Shown piece after piece: positions 1 through 10,002 of a stretch of DNA of 64,000 bases. The position numbers were made by a program, and so were the translations under genes. Location of the stretch: the NCBI GenBank assembly GCA_947475165.1, contig CANJLD010000012.1, positions 61,686 through 125,685 of the forward strand, in the 5' to 3' direction. The DNA is from Bacteroidota bacterium. GTDB lineage: Bacteria; Bacteroidota; Bacteroidia; Chitinophagales; LD1. Position 1 is the stretch's first letter; each line of letters starts with the position of its first letter. The notes below the pieces were generated by a model. That model was not told the origin of the DNA. It did not search any database and saw only the letters and a program-made list of their open reading frames with translations.

Positions 1-1406
1 ACGAATCCATCTAATGAACCAGTGTAATAAATCAATCCGAGGTTCTTTAGATTCTCCGGAAGTTTTAATCCGGGATAAAACCGCTTGATATCTTCAACCG
101 TAGTAGCAATCCGGTCAACGCGCAGGTTCAACGATGTTTCATAAATATTCGGCAAGCCGCGCGTGTAAAAATCTCCTTTAAAAAGTGTGCTGTTCCCTCC
201 GCGAATTTCTATTGCTCTTCCTTTTAAATTATTTATTCGTCCGTCAATTTCTCCATTTATGGTGAACCGGTTGTGCTCTACTTTATCTAATTTGCGAACG
301 AAGTAATTGAGGTCTTTAAGCGAGATTTTCGAATTGGTAAAATCTGCTTTAATGCGCATGGCATTCATAAAATCTTTAAAGTCATGGTAGGCAGTAAAGC
401 GAAAACTTAAATAGTCTTTTACTTCGCTGTTCGGTGTTTTAAGGTTCAGCTTATCAAGCGTAATATCTGTAGTAGAAACACGCGCTTGTGTAGTCAGGTT
501 CAACAATTCAAACCCGCTACGTTCTTTTGCAGAGAGGTGAGTAATTTTTGTGATAATACTATCGCCAACAACAGTTCCGTTTTCTGCCGTAAGATTAATG
601 TTGGAAACATCCAGATGCTTGAAGTCCATTCCCTTTGGCAAAATAGTATCGCTGTTGTAATCCTGTAACCGGAAGCGCGTTTTCGTAAGTGCAAAATCAT
701 CGAACTTAATTTTCATACCGCCTACCATAAACTGAACTTGCATAATAGAAGTATCAAGGACACCAACCGGTCGCTTGGTTAACTCAACCAGCACATTTGC
801 ACCGTCAAGCTTTGCGGTTTTAATGTCAATTATTTTTTTGTCGAACGAAACACTATTCATATCAACCGCTAAACTTAAAAGCAACACTTTTACATTCGTG
901 CGTGTTTTATCATCCAGATAATGAAAATCTGTTTTGTTTAAGTTCAGATCACTCAAATCTATATTCCAGGTAAATTTCGATTTAGTGGTATCAGCATTTG
1001 CTTTGTTTGAACTAAAAGCCTTGAATACTTCGGTAATATTTGTTTTACCCAGTGAGTCGCGGTGAATGTGAACGACTGCATTATCTAGCAACACTTCACT
1101 CACATTTATTTTCTTATCGAACAAATCGAAAACCTTAAACGTTATTTTCAATTCTTTCGCACTGATGAGCGTATCTTTATTATGGTCTTCGAGGTAAAAA
1201 TTTATCAAGTCGGCATTATGAAAAAAAGAAATTTCAACACGCTCAATAGAAACTTTGGTGTTCAGCGATTTGGAAAGAATAGCCGTGAACTTTTGCGCAA
1301 TAAAGGTTTGCACTTGAGACGAGCGTAACGCAATCATCAGCCCAACAGAAAGTGAAAGCAGAAGAAGAAAAACAATAAGGAATATTCTGAAAACTTTCTT
1401 CGCCAA
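1..1406 (-). CDS. TamB/AsmA-like large envelope protein, N-terminal part (runs off the left edge)
   Basis: An uninterrupted minus-strand frame enters from the left edge and ends upstream at an in-frame TGA. About 468 codons are visible. The first usable start is a TTG at 1406-1404, giving a basic N-terminus followed by one hydrophobic segment (about residues 6-28) and then SSQVQTFIAQKFT, the typical opening of Bacteroidota TamB-type proteins: a single inner-membrane anchor and a long periplasmic AsmA-like beta-rich region. The family is thought to bridge the inner and outer membranes for outer-membrane biogenesis or lipid transport. The diagnostic C-terminal TamB domain lies outside the window, so AsmA-like is certain and TamB is inferred from the N-terminus and from the divergent tsaD neighbour, a pairing I recall as common in this phylum. 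The start codon is uncertain because no ATG fits. Confidence 0.8.
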   Translation of the reverse strand, partial: MAKKVFRIFLIVFLLLLSLSVGLMIALRSSQVQTFIAQKFTAILSKSLNTKVSIERVEISFFHNADLINFYLEDHNKDTLISAKELKITFKVFDLFDKKINVSEVLLDNAVVHIHRDSLGKTNITEVFKAFSSNKANADTTKSKFTWNIDLSDLNLNKTDFHYLDDKTRTNVKVLLLSLAVDMNSVSFDKKIIDIKTAKLDGANVLVELTKRPVGVLDTSIMQVQFMVGGMKIKFDDFALTKTRFRLQDYNSDTILPKGMDFKHLDVSNINLTAENGTVVGDSIITKITHLSAKERSGFELLNLTTQARVSTTDITLDKLNLKTPNSEVKDYLSFRFTAYHDFKDFMNAMRIKADFTNSKISLKDLNYFVRKLDKVEHNRFTINGEIDGRINNLKGRAIEIRGGNSTLFKGDFYTRGLPNIYETSLNLRVDRIATTVEDIKRFYPGLKLPENLKNLGLIYYTGSLDGF

Positions 1407-1464
1407 ACGGGTTGCTTTAATTCAATTTAAACGCTGATAAAATTATTTATTCGATTTTCGCCCC

Positions 1465-2466
1465 ATGTCCGTAACTATTCTTGCTATCGAATCTTCCTGC
1501 GATGACACCTCTGCCGCTGTGGTCAAAGATGCCAAAATTCTTGCCAACCTGATTGCCGATCAGCAGATTCATGAATTGTGGGGCGGTGTGGTGCCCGAAT
1601 TAGCATCGCGCGCGCATCAGCAAAACATTCTTCCGGTGGTTGATTTGGCTATGCAGAAAGCAGGAATTTTGAAAGAAGAAATAGGTGCAGTTGCGTTTAC
1701 GCGTGGGCCAGGTTTAATCGGTTCTCTATTGGTAGGAGTTAGTTTTGCCAAAGCGTTTGCGCTTGCATTGAACGTTCCATTGATTGAAGTAAACCATATG
1801 CAGGCGCATATTCTCGCACACTTTATCGACAACAAACCAAGCTTCCCTTTTTTGTGTTTAACCGTTTCGGGCGGACACACACAAATAGTTCTTGTTAAGG
1901 ATTTTTTGCAAATGGAAGTAGTTGGCGAAACATTGGATGATGCTGCCGGTGAAGCATTTGATAAGTCAGCAAAAATGCTTGGGCTGCCTTATCCGGGTGG
2001 ACCGCTGATTGATAAATACGCGAAGGAAGGCAACGCAGAAAAATTCTTTTTCCCTGAGCCGCAGATTGCAGAACTCGATTTTTCTTTCAGTGGATTTAAA
2101 ACTTCGGTGATGTATTTCTTACAAAAAGAAACAAAAAAGAATCTAAAGTTTATTGAAGAAAATTTGAATGACCTATGTGCTTCTATTCAAAAAATCATCA
2201 TTGATATTCTCTTGAAGAAGTTAGAGAAGGCTGCAAAAAAATACGGAGTGCATGAAATTGCTTTAGCCGGTGGTGTTTCTGCCAATTCAGAATTAAGAAG
2301 AAGGTTTGAAGAACTCGGAACGAAGAACAATTGGAAAGCACACATTCCAAAATTTGAATACTGCACCGATAATGCGGCAATGATTGCTATGGCTGCGCAT
2401 TACAAATTTTTGAAAGGAGAGTTTACTTCGCAGAATACAGAGCCGCTGGCGAGGTATCAGCTTTAA
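1465..2466 (+). CDS. tsaD: tRNA N6-adenosine threonylcarbamoyltransferase TsaD
   Basis: At 333 residues it is the usual TsaD length. The ASKHA-fold start (ILAIESSCDDT) is followed by the metal-binding pair H111 and H115 (NHMQAH), the SGGHTQ loop near residue 135, and the late GGVSANSELR nucleotide-binding motif. TsaD transfers the threonylcarbamoyl group to A37 of ANN-decoding tRNAs, working with TsaB, TsaE and a TsaC-type enzyme that are not in this window. The ATG at 1465 lies 58 bp from the divergent TamB-like start, so both promoters must sit in that short gap. folC follows 8 bp downstream, suggesting co-transcription. No damage is seen. Confidence 0.97.
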   Translation: MSVTILAIESSCDDTSAAVVKDAKILANLIADQQIHELWGGVVPELASRAHQQNILPVVDLAMQKAGILKEEIGAVAFTRGPGLIGSLLVGVSFAKAFALALNVPLIEVNHMQAHILAHFIDNKPSFPFLCLTVSGGHTQIVLVKDFLQMEVVGETLDDAAGEAFDKSAKMLGLPYPGGPLIDKYAKEGNAEKFFFPEPQIAELDFSFSGFKTSVMYFLQKETKKNLKFIEENLNDLCASIQKIIIDILLKKLEKAAKKYGVHEIALAGGVSANSELRRRFEELGTKNNWKAHIPKFEYCTDNAAMIAMAAHYKFLKGEFTSQNTEPLARYQL

Positions 2467-2474
2467 AATAATTT

Positions 2475-3701
2475 ATGGCTACTTCTTACACCAAAACACT
2501 CGGCTATCTTTTGAAACAACTCCCCATGTTTCAGCGTGTAGGTGCAGCCGCTTACCGCAGCGACTTGACCAACATTACCCAACTATGTAAGATACTCGGC
2601 AACCCCCAGAAGGGTTTAAGATGTATACATGTGGCGGGCACTAACGGAAAAGGCTCGGTTACGCACATGATTGCTTCAGTGTTGCAGGAAGCAGGTTACA
2701 ATGTGGGAGTGTTTGTTTCTCCTCATTACAAAGATTACCGTGAGCGGATTAAGATTAACGGCAAGCTAATTACTAAGAAATTTGTCACCGGTTTTGCAGA
2801 AAAGAACAAGGCAAAATTTAAAAACATCAATGCATCTTTTTTTGAAATAAGCACCGTCATGGCTTTTGAATATTTTAAGCAGCAGAAGGTGGACTTTGCT
2901 GTAATAGAAACCGGTATGGGAGGAAGGCTAGATTCTACTAACATCATCACTCCTATTCTTTCGATTATTACCAATATCAGTTTAGACCATCAGCAGTTTT
3001 TAGGAAACACCATTAAGAAAATTGCTACCGAAAAAGCGGGCATCATTAAACCAAGTGTGCCGGTGATAATTGGCGAAACACAAAATGGAGCAAGGCTAGT
3101 ATTCAGAAAGAAAGCAGCATCCACCAGTTCCCAAATATGGTTTGCGGACAAGTATATAGTCAGGCATCGCTACAAAACAGACTTAAAGGGAAACTACCAA
3201 ACAAGAAATCTTCGAACCGCTGTAGCTGCTTTTAGTGTACTTTCAGAATTGGGAATTAAAATAGATTACAAGATTCTTGAAAAGGGATTCCTGAATGTGG
3301 CAAGAAATACCTCATTCATCGGACGGTGTATGGTGATGAATGAAAAGCCCTTTACCGTTTTTGATTCGGCACATAACCAGGCGGGAATACAAGAGTTGAA
3401 ATACGAAATAGAAAATACAAAATACGCAAACCTGCATTTTGTTTACGGCACAGTAGCCGATAAAGATATTTCACCGGTGCTTGCCCTGTTGCCTAAAAAC
3501 GCAAAATATTATTTCTGCAAAGCGGATATTCCGAGAGGGCTTGATGCTAATGAGTTGAAACAACAGGCTGCTAAATTCAAATTAAAAGGAGAAGCCTATT
3601 CTTCGGTAAAAGCTGGCTTTAAAGCGGCTAAGGCAAAAGCAATGAAGAATGATATGATTCTTGTTGCAGGAAGCGTATTCGTAGTTGCCGAACTTTTATA
3701 A
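2475..3701 (+). CDS. folC: Bifunctional folylpolyglutamate synthase / dihydrofolate synthase FolC
   Basis: This 408-residue Mur-ligase-fold protein has the P-loop AGTNGKGS at residues 54-61, the downstream ETGMGGRLDSTN block, and SLDHQQFLGNTIKKIATEKAGI, the characteristic FolC metal and substrate region (quoted here only as a landmark). FolC adds glutamate to dihydropteroate and to folates, making and retaining the cofactor pool. It starts 8 bp after tsaD on the same strand. The closing domain with FDSAHNQ is also present, so the gene is complete. Whether it does both reactions or only polyglutamylation cannot be decided from sequence alone. Confidence 0.95.
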   Translation: MATSYTKTLGYLLKQLPMFQRVGAAAYRSDLTNITQLCKILGNPQKGLRCIHVAGTNGKGSVTHMIASVLQEAGYNVGVFVSPHYKDYRERIKINGKLITKKFVTGFAEKNKAKFKNINASFFEISTVMAFEYFKQQKVDFAVIETGMGGRLDSTNIITPILSIITNISLDHQQFLGNTIKKIATEKAGIIKPSVPVIIGETQNGARLVFRKKAASTSSQIWFADKYIVRHRYKTDLKGNYQTRNLRTAVAAFSVLSELGIKIDYKILEKGFLNVARNTSFIGRCMVMNEKPFTVFDSAHNQAGIQELKYEIENTKYANLHFVYGTVADKDISPVLALLPKNAKYYFCKADIPRGLDANELKQQAAKFKLKGEAYSSVKAGFKAAKAKAMKNDMILVAGSVFVVAELL

Positions 3702-3802
3702 CAACAACCATCTTTAAATTACCAGCATTTTACAAGTAATAATTTTTAAAGGCTAAACAGTTTCCGCTTTGTATCGTATACGAGCATATAAAATTTAAAA
3801 CT

Positions 3803-5257
3803 GTGGCTAAGAATCTGCAAAATTTATGGGAACGCATGATGACAATTGGTGTGAACGAAAGCGTTCCTGAAAGTGAAGTGCGCTATATCCGTTTTACCAA
3901 TGTAGAAGCATTGCTTACCATGTTTGGGGTGTTATTATATGTGTGCTACTCTTTTTATTCCGGCTACTTTTTGCTTGGCGCATTACAAGGAATTGACGTT
4001 TTGCTCGGCCTATCTGTCCTATTGCTTAATTACAAACAACAGCACAAAATTGCGCGCGTGGTTTTCTTATTTTTACTCAATTCCATCATTCTTATAGATG
4101 CTTGTTTTATTGGCAAGCACAGCGGCATTCACGAATTTTTCTACATCAGTTATACAATTCCGTTTTTGTTATTCAATGTGCGCGATTACAAATACATTAT
4201 TGGTGGAGTGCTGCTTGCAGTTGTTGGCTTTAATCTTTATTCGGTAGTGAATCCTTATTTTACCGCTTATAATATTGATGTAGCCACACAGCTGAATATT
4301 TTTAAAATAAATACCTGGGTAATATTTGTGTTGTTTGGTTTAGCGGTTTACATTTTGGCTTACTACAATTATAAAACCGAAAACAAACTTGCCGATACAA
4401 ATCAAAAATTACAGGAACAAGCCGATGAACTTGAAATGGCTAACAGCAAGTTAAAGGAACAGAAATATGCGATTGCAGTAGCTTATCAAAAATCGGAAAC
4501 ACAAGGGAAAGAACTAAAACGTAGCAACGAAGACCTTGAACAATTCGGCTACATTATCTCGCACGATTTAAAGGCACCGGTGCGCAACATCAGCAGCTTT
4601 ATGAATTTGCTTTCAAAACAATTTGGCGGAGAAGGCGCACCAAAAGGGGCAAAGGAATTTATTGATATGGCAAAACTAAGTTCAGACAGATTGATTAAGC
4701 AAATAGATGATATGCTTTCGTATTGCCGTGTAGATAGAAACCTTCCCCCTACCGCACCGGTTGACTTAAACCACATGATTCTAACTATAAAAATGGAGTT
4801 GAACGAAAAGATAAAGGAGAAGAATGCAGAAATAATCGTAGAGCGCGAACTACCTGTGCTTGACGAAGTTCACTCAAGTACGTTGCATCATGTTTTTCAG
4901 AATTTAATTGCCAACGCCATTAAATTCAACACCACCGAAAAGCCGGAAGTAAAAATCAATTACACAGAAGAAAACGGAGTATTCACTTTCAGCGTAGCCG
5001 ATAACGGGATAGGAATTGATGCTGCTTACAAAAGCAAGTTATTCCAAATGTTTAAGCGTCTGCACTCAGTAGACCAATATGAGGGAACCGGTATAGGCTT
5101 AGCAGTATGCAAGAAAATAATCAACTTCTACAACGGAGAAATTTGGTTTGAAGGTGAAGTAAACAAGGGAACTACATTCTTCTTTACGCTAAATAAACGG
5201 GTGGCGGGAAGTAATAATCATATCGAAGAGGTAACACCGGTAAAGAAAGCTGCTTAA
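3803..5257 (+). CDS. Membrane sensor histidine kinase (7TM-like sensor, coiled coil, HisKA-HATPase)
   Basis: The protein has 484 residues. About six hydrophobic segments occupy residues 35-187, followed by a charged coiled coil (about 193-245) and then a HisKA domain with phospho-acceptor H254 in SHDLKAP. The ATPase has an N box (NLIANAIKFN), G1 box (DNGIGI), and G2 box (GTGIGLAVCK). The start used is GTG at 3803, where MAKNLQNLWERM begins; no better ATG lies upstream. No PAS or receiver domain is seen and no response regulator is adjacent, so it is an orphan kinase whose signal is unknown. It is separated from folC by 101 bp and is probably its own transcription unit. Confidence 0.93.
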   Translation: MAKNLQNLWERMMTIGVNESVPESEVRYIRFTNVEALLTMFGVLLYVCYSFYSGYFLLGALQGIDVLLGLSVLLLNYKQQHKIARVVFLFLLNSIILIDACFIGKHSGIHEFFYISYTIPFLLFNVRDYKYIIGGVLLAVVGFNLYSVVNPYFTAYNIDVATQLNIFKINTWVIFVLFGLAVYILAYYNYKTENKLADTNQKLQEQADELEMANSKLKEQKYAIAVAYQKSETQGKELKRSNEDLEQFGYIISHDLKAPVRNISSFMNLLSKQFGGEGAPKGAKEFIDMAKLSSDRLIKQIDDMLSYCRVDRNLPPTAPVDLNHMILTIKMELNEKIKEKNAEIIVERELPVLDEVHSSTLHHVFQNLIANAIKFNTTEKPEVKINYTEENGVFTFSVADNGIGIDAAYKSKLFQMFKRLHSVDQYEGTGIGLAVCKKIINFYNGEIWFEGEVNKGTTFFFTLNKRVAGSNNHIEEVTPVKKAA

Positions 5258-5431
5258 ACTTTCGAAAGCAATCCCACCTTAGCAGTTCTGCAATCTTCTG
5301 CCGGCTTATTTTTTTGAATAAGTCATCTCAACGCTTACCATAAGCAATTGTGTAGATATCCACATAGACTTGCCCCTTTTTATTTAGTTTATGTTTATTT
5401 CATGCTGATAAACTATCCCCTCATCCAGCTT

Positions 5432-8400
5432 ATGAAATGTATAATTAAGATGCTTCCCTTGTATCTGCTCTTACTAGTTATGCATGCGTGTAAAAATTCA
5501 GAACATCCATCACTGGTTCTATTTTCACCAGTACCAGTAGAACATTCGCATGTTGACTTCAAATCAACTTTCACTAACAATCCTGATGATATAACAGGCT
5601 TTGAAACAGGAGCAGGAGTAAGTACTGCCGATATCAATAATGATGGACTCCCCGATATAATGTTTGCAGGAGGCAGAGATACTACTCGCCTTTTTTTAAA
5701 TAAGGGCAATCTTGTTTTTGAAGATATCACTTCAAGTTCAGGAATTTTTGACGGTATTCATAAAGGACGAACCGATGCTGCCATATTTGTAGATATCAAT
5801 GGTGATGGGTGGTTAGATATCTATATTTTGAAATATGGCATTGAGGGAAATCAAGAAGGAACTATTTTTAGCGACTATGGAAGTAATCTGCTTTTCATCA
5901 ATCAAAAAAACCTGACCTTTAAAGAACAAAGCAAGGAATATGGCCTCGACATTGTTGGGTTTAAAGTAGGTGTCAATTTTTTTGACTTTGATAATGACGG
6001 TGACCTTGATGTTATTATGTTGAACAATCCCGATCCGGGAAATTCTTTTGATTTTAATTACTACACAACTCCCTCGAAAATTAAAGTCCTCAACAACCGC
6101 CTATTCGAAAATACCGGAAACTATTTCGAAGACATTACTGAAAAATCCGGGATATTAAATGAACGTTGTGTAGGACAAAGCGTTTCTATTGCCGATGTAA
6201 ATAACGATGGCTGGCTCGACATTTATATTGCCAACGATTTTTTCGGAAAGGATTATTTATACATCAATAACGGTAATAAAACATTTACCGATAAGCAGCA
6301 GGAATTTTTACCAAAAACAGCAATGTCCTCTATGGGTTCTGATTTTGGAGACATAAATAATGACGGCTGGCTTGATTTGTTTACCTGCGAAATGTTGCCT
6401 GAAGATGCAGTAAGGCGCAAGATGAATATAGTTCCGTTCTCGAGCGAGGTTTACAATTACATGGTAGCGCATAAAATAGCGCAGTATCCGCGTAATATGT
6501 TACAGCTTAACAAAAGCGGAAAGAGCTTTAGCGATATTGGTTTTATGGCTGGTGTGGAAGCTACAGAATGGAGTTGGGGGTGTTTGTTTGCAGACGTTAA
6601 TAATGACGGGCTGGATGATTTGTTTGTAGCAAACGGCATTAAGCGCGACCTCACTAATATGGATTTTGTAAGAACAAACTACGGCAACGATTATCAGCGG
6701 ATGGCTGACCCCAATTACAAAGTTAGACTTCGTGAAGCATACACTAATGTGCCATCAGTGAAAACACCTAACTATATTTTCAAAAATAATGGCGACCTCA
6801 CTTTCTCTAAAATGAACGAGCAATGGGGTTTAAACCAGGCTGTTCACTCGAGAGGAGCCGCCTATGCTGATCTTGACAGCGATGGTGATTTAGATTTTCT
6901 GATTAATAATATTGACACCGTAGCCTTCATGTATGAAAACAAGGAGAACGAAATTTTAAAGAGAAATTTTTTAAAAATAAAGTTGGAAGGAGCTAAACAA
7001 AACACCAGTGGTTTTGGAGGCAGGGTATATATTTATAAAAACGGGAAGATGCAGATGAAACAACTCTCTTGTGTAAGAGGATTTATGTCATCACCAGAGC
7101 CATTGCTTTATTTCGGTTTAGATTCAATAGTAGTGGTTGACAGTATAAAAGTGATTTGGCTTGGTGGAAATAGCGAAACGAAAGTTGCTGTAAAAGCAAA
7201 CCAAATACTGGTGTTCAAAGAAAAAGATGCAGTTGTTTCTACCTCAAAAGAAATCCCTAAAGCACAGACCACTTTCTTAAAAGATGAAACTAATTCATTA
7301 CTAAGCCAACCAATAGTACACAAAGACTCCAACTATTCCGATTTCAAAAACTATCGGTTGTTCCATCGAATGTTTTCAAAAGAATTACCGGCAATTGCTG
7401 TTACAGATATCAATAGAGACGGAAGAGAAGACTTTCATATTCTCAACTCATGGAAAGATAAAAGCACAACTGCTTATTTACAACAACCGGATGGAAAGTT
7501 CAGACCTTCAAACCAAAAAGGAGAATCCTTAGTATTTAGCAATTTCAGCAAACATATTACCTGTATGGCTCCAAGTGATTACGACAACGATAAAGATGTG
7601 GATTGGTTTATAAATGACAGAATTGATTACGACCACTATCCAAAACCGGCAGGCAATTATCTTTTGAGAAATGATAAAGGGACATTGAATGATGTAACAG
7701 ATAGCATAGCTCCGGGTTTGCGGAATTGCGGAATGGTAACTGCTGCTATATGGGTTGATTACAATAAGGACTCTTTGCTGGATTTGATAGTAGTGGGCGA
7801 ATGGATGCCTGTTACGATATTTGAAAATAGAGACGGTAAATTGATAAAAATTGAAAGCGACAATGGCCTTCAGTATACAGAGGGCTGGTGGAATTCCATT
7901 ACAGCCGGAGACTTTGATAAAGATGGCGACATAGATTTTGTTGCGGGTAATTTGGGACTTAATTCTGTTTTTAAAGCATCTAAAAAAGAGCCGGTGACAA
8001 TATATGCCGGAGACTTTGATGGTAACGGCACCAATGACCCGATTGTATTTCATTACATCTCGGGAAAAAATGTTCCATTCGTGAATCGCGATTTATTCTG
8101 TGAGCAGATGCCGGTTTACAATAACAAATTTTACACCTTCGAGAATTTTGCGAAAGCGAACTTCAATGATATTCTTACTTTGGAGCAACAGTCATCAAGT
8201 TATCAATTAAAGGCAACTGTAATGGCTTCCTGCTATTTGGAAAATCTGGGGAACGGTAAATATGCGGTACATCCATTGCCAAACGAAGCACAGGTAGCAC
8301 CAGTGTATGGCATTCAGCCTGCCGATGTAAATGGAGATGGCAATCTTGATATAGTATTGGCTGGTAATTCATTCTCGAATCACTACGAATACGGAAATTA

Positions 8401-8605
8401 TGATGCGCTTGGGGGCTTGGTGTTATTGGGAGATGGAAAAGGGAACTTCAAAGCAACATCAGATGAAGTAAGTGGATTTAATATAAAGGGTGATGCCAAA
8501 AATGTAGTGAAAATTTTTGACAAGGCGTTAAACACAAACCTGTTTCTTGCTCCCCAAAATAATGATGCGCTAAAAATTTTTATGTTGAATACAAAATCAA
8601 AATAG
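5432..8605 (+). CDS. VCBS/FG-GAP repeat lipoprotein with ASPIC/UnbV domain (CRTAC1-like)
   Basis: I place the start at ATG 5432 because it gives a lipoprotein signal peptide ending LLLVMHAC; the frame stays open upstream to 5348 but that extension is not signal-like. The 1057-residue protein carries many calcium-binding FG-GAP/VCBS motifs (DINNDGLPD, DVNNDGWLD, DFDNDGDLD and others), which fold as a beta-propeller. An ASPIC/UnbV domain sits at about residues 514-599, followed by a second set of VCBS repeats. Family members are exported and often surface-attached; their molecular role is not settled, and the older RNA-binding annotation is unreliable. It is convergent with the haloperoxidase gene, with a shared terminator hairpin overlapping both stop codons. 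Confidence 0.92.
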   Translation: MKCIIKMLPLYLLLLVMHACKNSEHPSLVLFSPVPVEHSHVDFKSTFTNNPDDITGFETGAGVSTADINNDGLPDIMFAGGRDTTRLFLNKGNLVFEDITSSSGIFDGIHKGRTDAAIFVDINGDGWLDIYILKYGIEGNQEGTIFSDYGSNLLFINQKNLTFKEQSKEYGLDIVGFKVGVNFFDFDNDGDLDVIMLNNPDPGNSFDFNYYTTPSKIKVLNNRLFENTGNYFEDITEKSGILNERCVGQSVSIADVNNDGWLDIYIANDFFGKDYLYINNGNKTFTDKQQEFLPKTAMSSMGSDFGDINNDGWLDLFTCEMLPEDAVRRKMNIVPFSSEVYNYMVAHKIAQYPRNMLQLNKSGKSFSDIGFMAGVEATEWSWGCLFADVNNDGLDDLFVANGIKRDLTNMDFVRTNYGNDYQRMADPNYKVRLREAYTNVPSVKTPNYIFKNNGDLTFSKMNEQWGLNQAVHSRGAAYADLDSDGDLDFLINNIDTVAFMYENKENEILKRNFLKIKLEGAKQNTSGFGGRVYIYKNGKMQMKQLSCVRGFMSSPEPLLYFGLDSIVVVDSIKVIWLGGNSETKVAVKANQILVFKEKDAVVSTSKEIPKAQTTFLKDETNSLLSQPIVHKDSNYSDFKNYRLFHRMFSKELPAIAVTDINRDGREDFHILNSWKDKSTTAYLQQPDGKFRPSNQKGESLVFSNFSKHITCMAPSDYDNDKDVDWFINDRIDYDHYPKPAGNYLLRNDKGTLNDVTDSIAPGLRNCGMVTAAIWVDYNKDSLLDLIVVGEWMPVTIFENRDGKLIKIESDNGLQYTEGWWNSITAGDFDKDGDIDFVAGNLGLNSVFKASKKEPVTIYAGDFDGNGTNDPIVFHYISGKNVPFVNRDLFCEQMPVYNNKFYTFENFAKANFNDILTLEQQSSSYQLKATVMASCYLENLGNGKYAVHPLPNEAQVAPVYGIQPADVNGDGNLDIVLAGNSFSNHYEYGNYDALGGLVLLGDGKGNFKATSDEVSGFNIKGDAKNVVKIFDKALNTNLFLAPQNNDALKIFMLNTKSK

Positions 8606-8625
8606 ATTTTTAAGAAATCTATTTT
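8599..8625. terminator. Bidirectional hairpin terminator between convergent genes
   Basis: An 11-bp inverted repeat (AAAATAGATTT and its complement AAATCTATTTT) with a 5-nt loop covers the stop codons of both convergent genes. The A-rich and T-rich flanks suit Rho-independent termination in either direction. Confidence 0.7.
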
Positions 8626-9938
8626 CTTGTTGTCAATCGTTTCGTAATAATTTCTCCTACTCTAATGCCTTGTTTAGCAGCAATTTCGCAAGAGGGTATA
8701 TAATGAATACCCCCGTAAACACGGCTGATAGCAGCTTCCTCAGCGGCTTCTGAAAAAGAAGAGAATTTGCGGGGAGCAAATCCGAAAGGAACATTAGACG
8801 AATCGGTGAAAGAGAAACTTGCTCCGAATTTTTCAGTAAGAACATAAGCAGCAGCGGCAGAGATGCCGCTATGCCCGCTCGAAAATTCAGGAAAATTTGG
8901 CGTTTCAAGAATGGGACTCCAATTTGGATCGATATATTTTTGGATGTACGTAACAGGACGAATGCTATTAGTAGCATACTTTGAATCCCAGATAACTTTA
9001 AAAGCATCAGCAAGGGCAATGCTTGTTTTCGACAGCACTTCGCATGTTTCAACCAAACTCATTTTCCTTTCCTTTGCGGCTATTCTTGCAATCCCAATCC
9101 AGTGTCCGCCAGGAGTATTTTGCCTATTGGTAGTAACTACATGTCCCTGAACATTTATAGGTGATGGATTACAATCCCAAAATTTACACACATCCAATTT
9201 TTCGGCTTTAAGCGTATTGACAATAGTGTAAACTTCTTCTGCCCTCTTATAAAATTCAGAATTTTTATCGGTACTGAACTTGCACCAAACAGGTTCACGA
9301 AACTGACTGGTTGAGTCTAACACAAATGGACGCACCTTAGCCCAATGCGGCTCTAATGCTTCCATATACTTAGGCGGTGTAGGCTTCCAACTACCCGGAG
9401 CATCACTTACGGTAAACTTTGAAAAATTTCGTGTTGCAGCATAGTTGTCTTTTTTAGCCAAAGCTATAATAGCCTCGCCTAATTTTCTTCCAAACTCAAT
9501 AGATAAAACCACTTCATCCTCATCTACCCCATTACTTTTTATTTCTTTCAGAAGAGATTGAAATTTTTCTTCAATAATGTAATCACGATACACAAGATAC
9601 TTGGCTACATCGCTAAAAGCTTGAATCATTACAATCTCCCATAAATAATTTTTCCCCTTTTCGGGTTGAGGCAATTCAGTCAACCCGTTGAGTTGCCCTG
9701 CATAGGATATAAAATTTGAATCCCCATGAATCACTGCTTCATATGCTGCAATATTAGGGTAGGCATATACACGACTTGAAACAGGGGGCGAAAAGCCATC
9801 CTGCACTACTGCCTCCATTAATCCTTTATTTAACTCATGAATAAACTGAGCATTATCAGAATTTGCTTTGTAATGTTCATGCTTACAAGAAGAAGCTAAC
9901 AATACTAAAATTGGAAGGCAATGGAATAGTTTCTTCAT
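8619..9938 (-). CDS. Vanadium-dependent haloperoxidase / PAP2-type lipoprotein
   Basis: This 439-residue lipoprotein (signal ending LLASSC, cysteine 18) has the vanadate-pocket residues of the haloperoxidase/PAP2 superfamily in order: K320 and R327-P328 (K-x6-RP), S354-G355-H356 (SSGH), and R406 with H412 in SRVYGGIH. All residues that coordinate vanadate or phosphate are therefore present. The aspartate usually found four residues after the last histidine is replaced by S416, so halide oxidation versus phosphatase activity is open. The lipid anchor suggests a periplasmic or outer-membrane location. It lies 64 bp downstream of nuoE but belongs functionally with the convergent ASPIC/VCBS gene; this pairing is one I recall from other Bacteroidota. 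Confidence 0.88.
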   Translation of the reverse strand: MKKLFHCLPILVLLASSCKHEHYKANSDNAQFIHELNKGLMEAVVQDGFSPPVSSRVYAYPNIAAYEAVIHGDSNFISYAGQLNGLTELPQPEKGKNYLWEIVMIQAFSDVAKYLVYRDYIIEEKFQSLLKEIKSNGVDEDEVVLSIEFGRKLGEAIIALAKKDNYAATRNFSKFTVSDAPGSWKPTPPKYMEALEPHWAKVRPFVLDSTSQFREPVWCKFSTDKNSEFYKRAEEVYTIVNTLKAEKLDVCKFWDCNPSPINVQGHVVTTNRQNTPGGHWIGIARIAAKERKMSLVETCEVLSKTSIALADAFKVIWDSKYATNSIRPVTYIQKYIDPNWSPILETPNFPEFSSGHSGISAAAAYVLTEKFGASFSFTDSSNVPFGFAPRKFSSFSEAAEEAAISRVYGGIHYIPSCEIAAKQGIRVGEIITKRLTTRK

Positions 9939-10002
9939 GACTTAAGATTTATATCACATAAATAATTCCTGAAATATTTACCTTCTACACAATTCTGAGA
10001 AT

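Noticed and set aside
7529..8053. 174-codon minus-strand frame inside the ASPIC/VCBS gene
   Set aside because: It is antisense to strongly conserved FG-GAP motifs and has no signal of its own.
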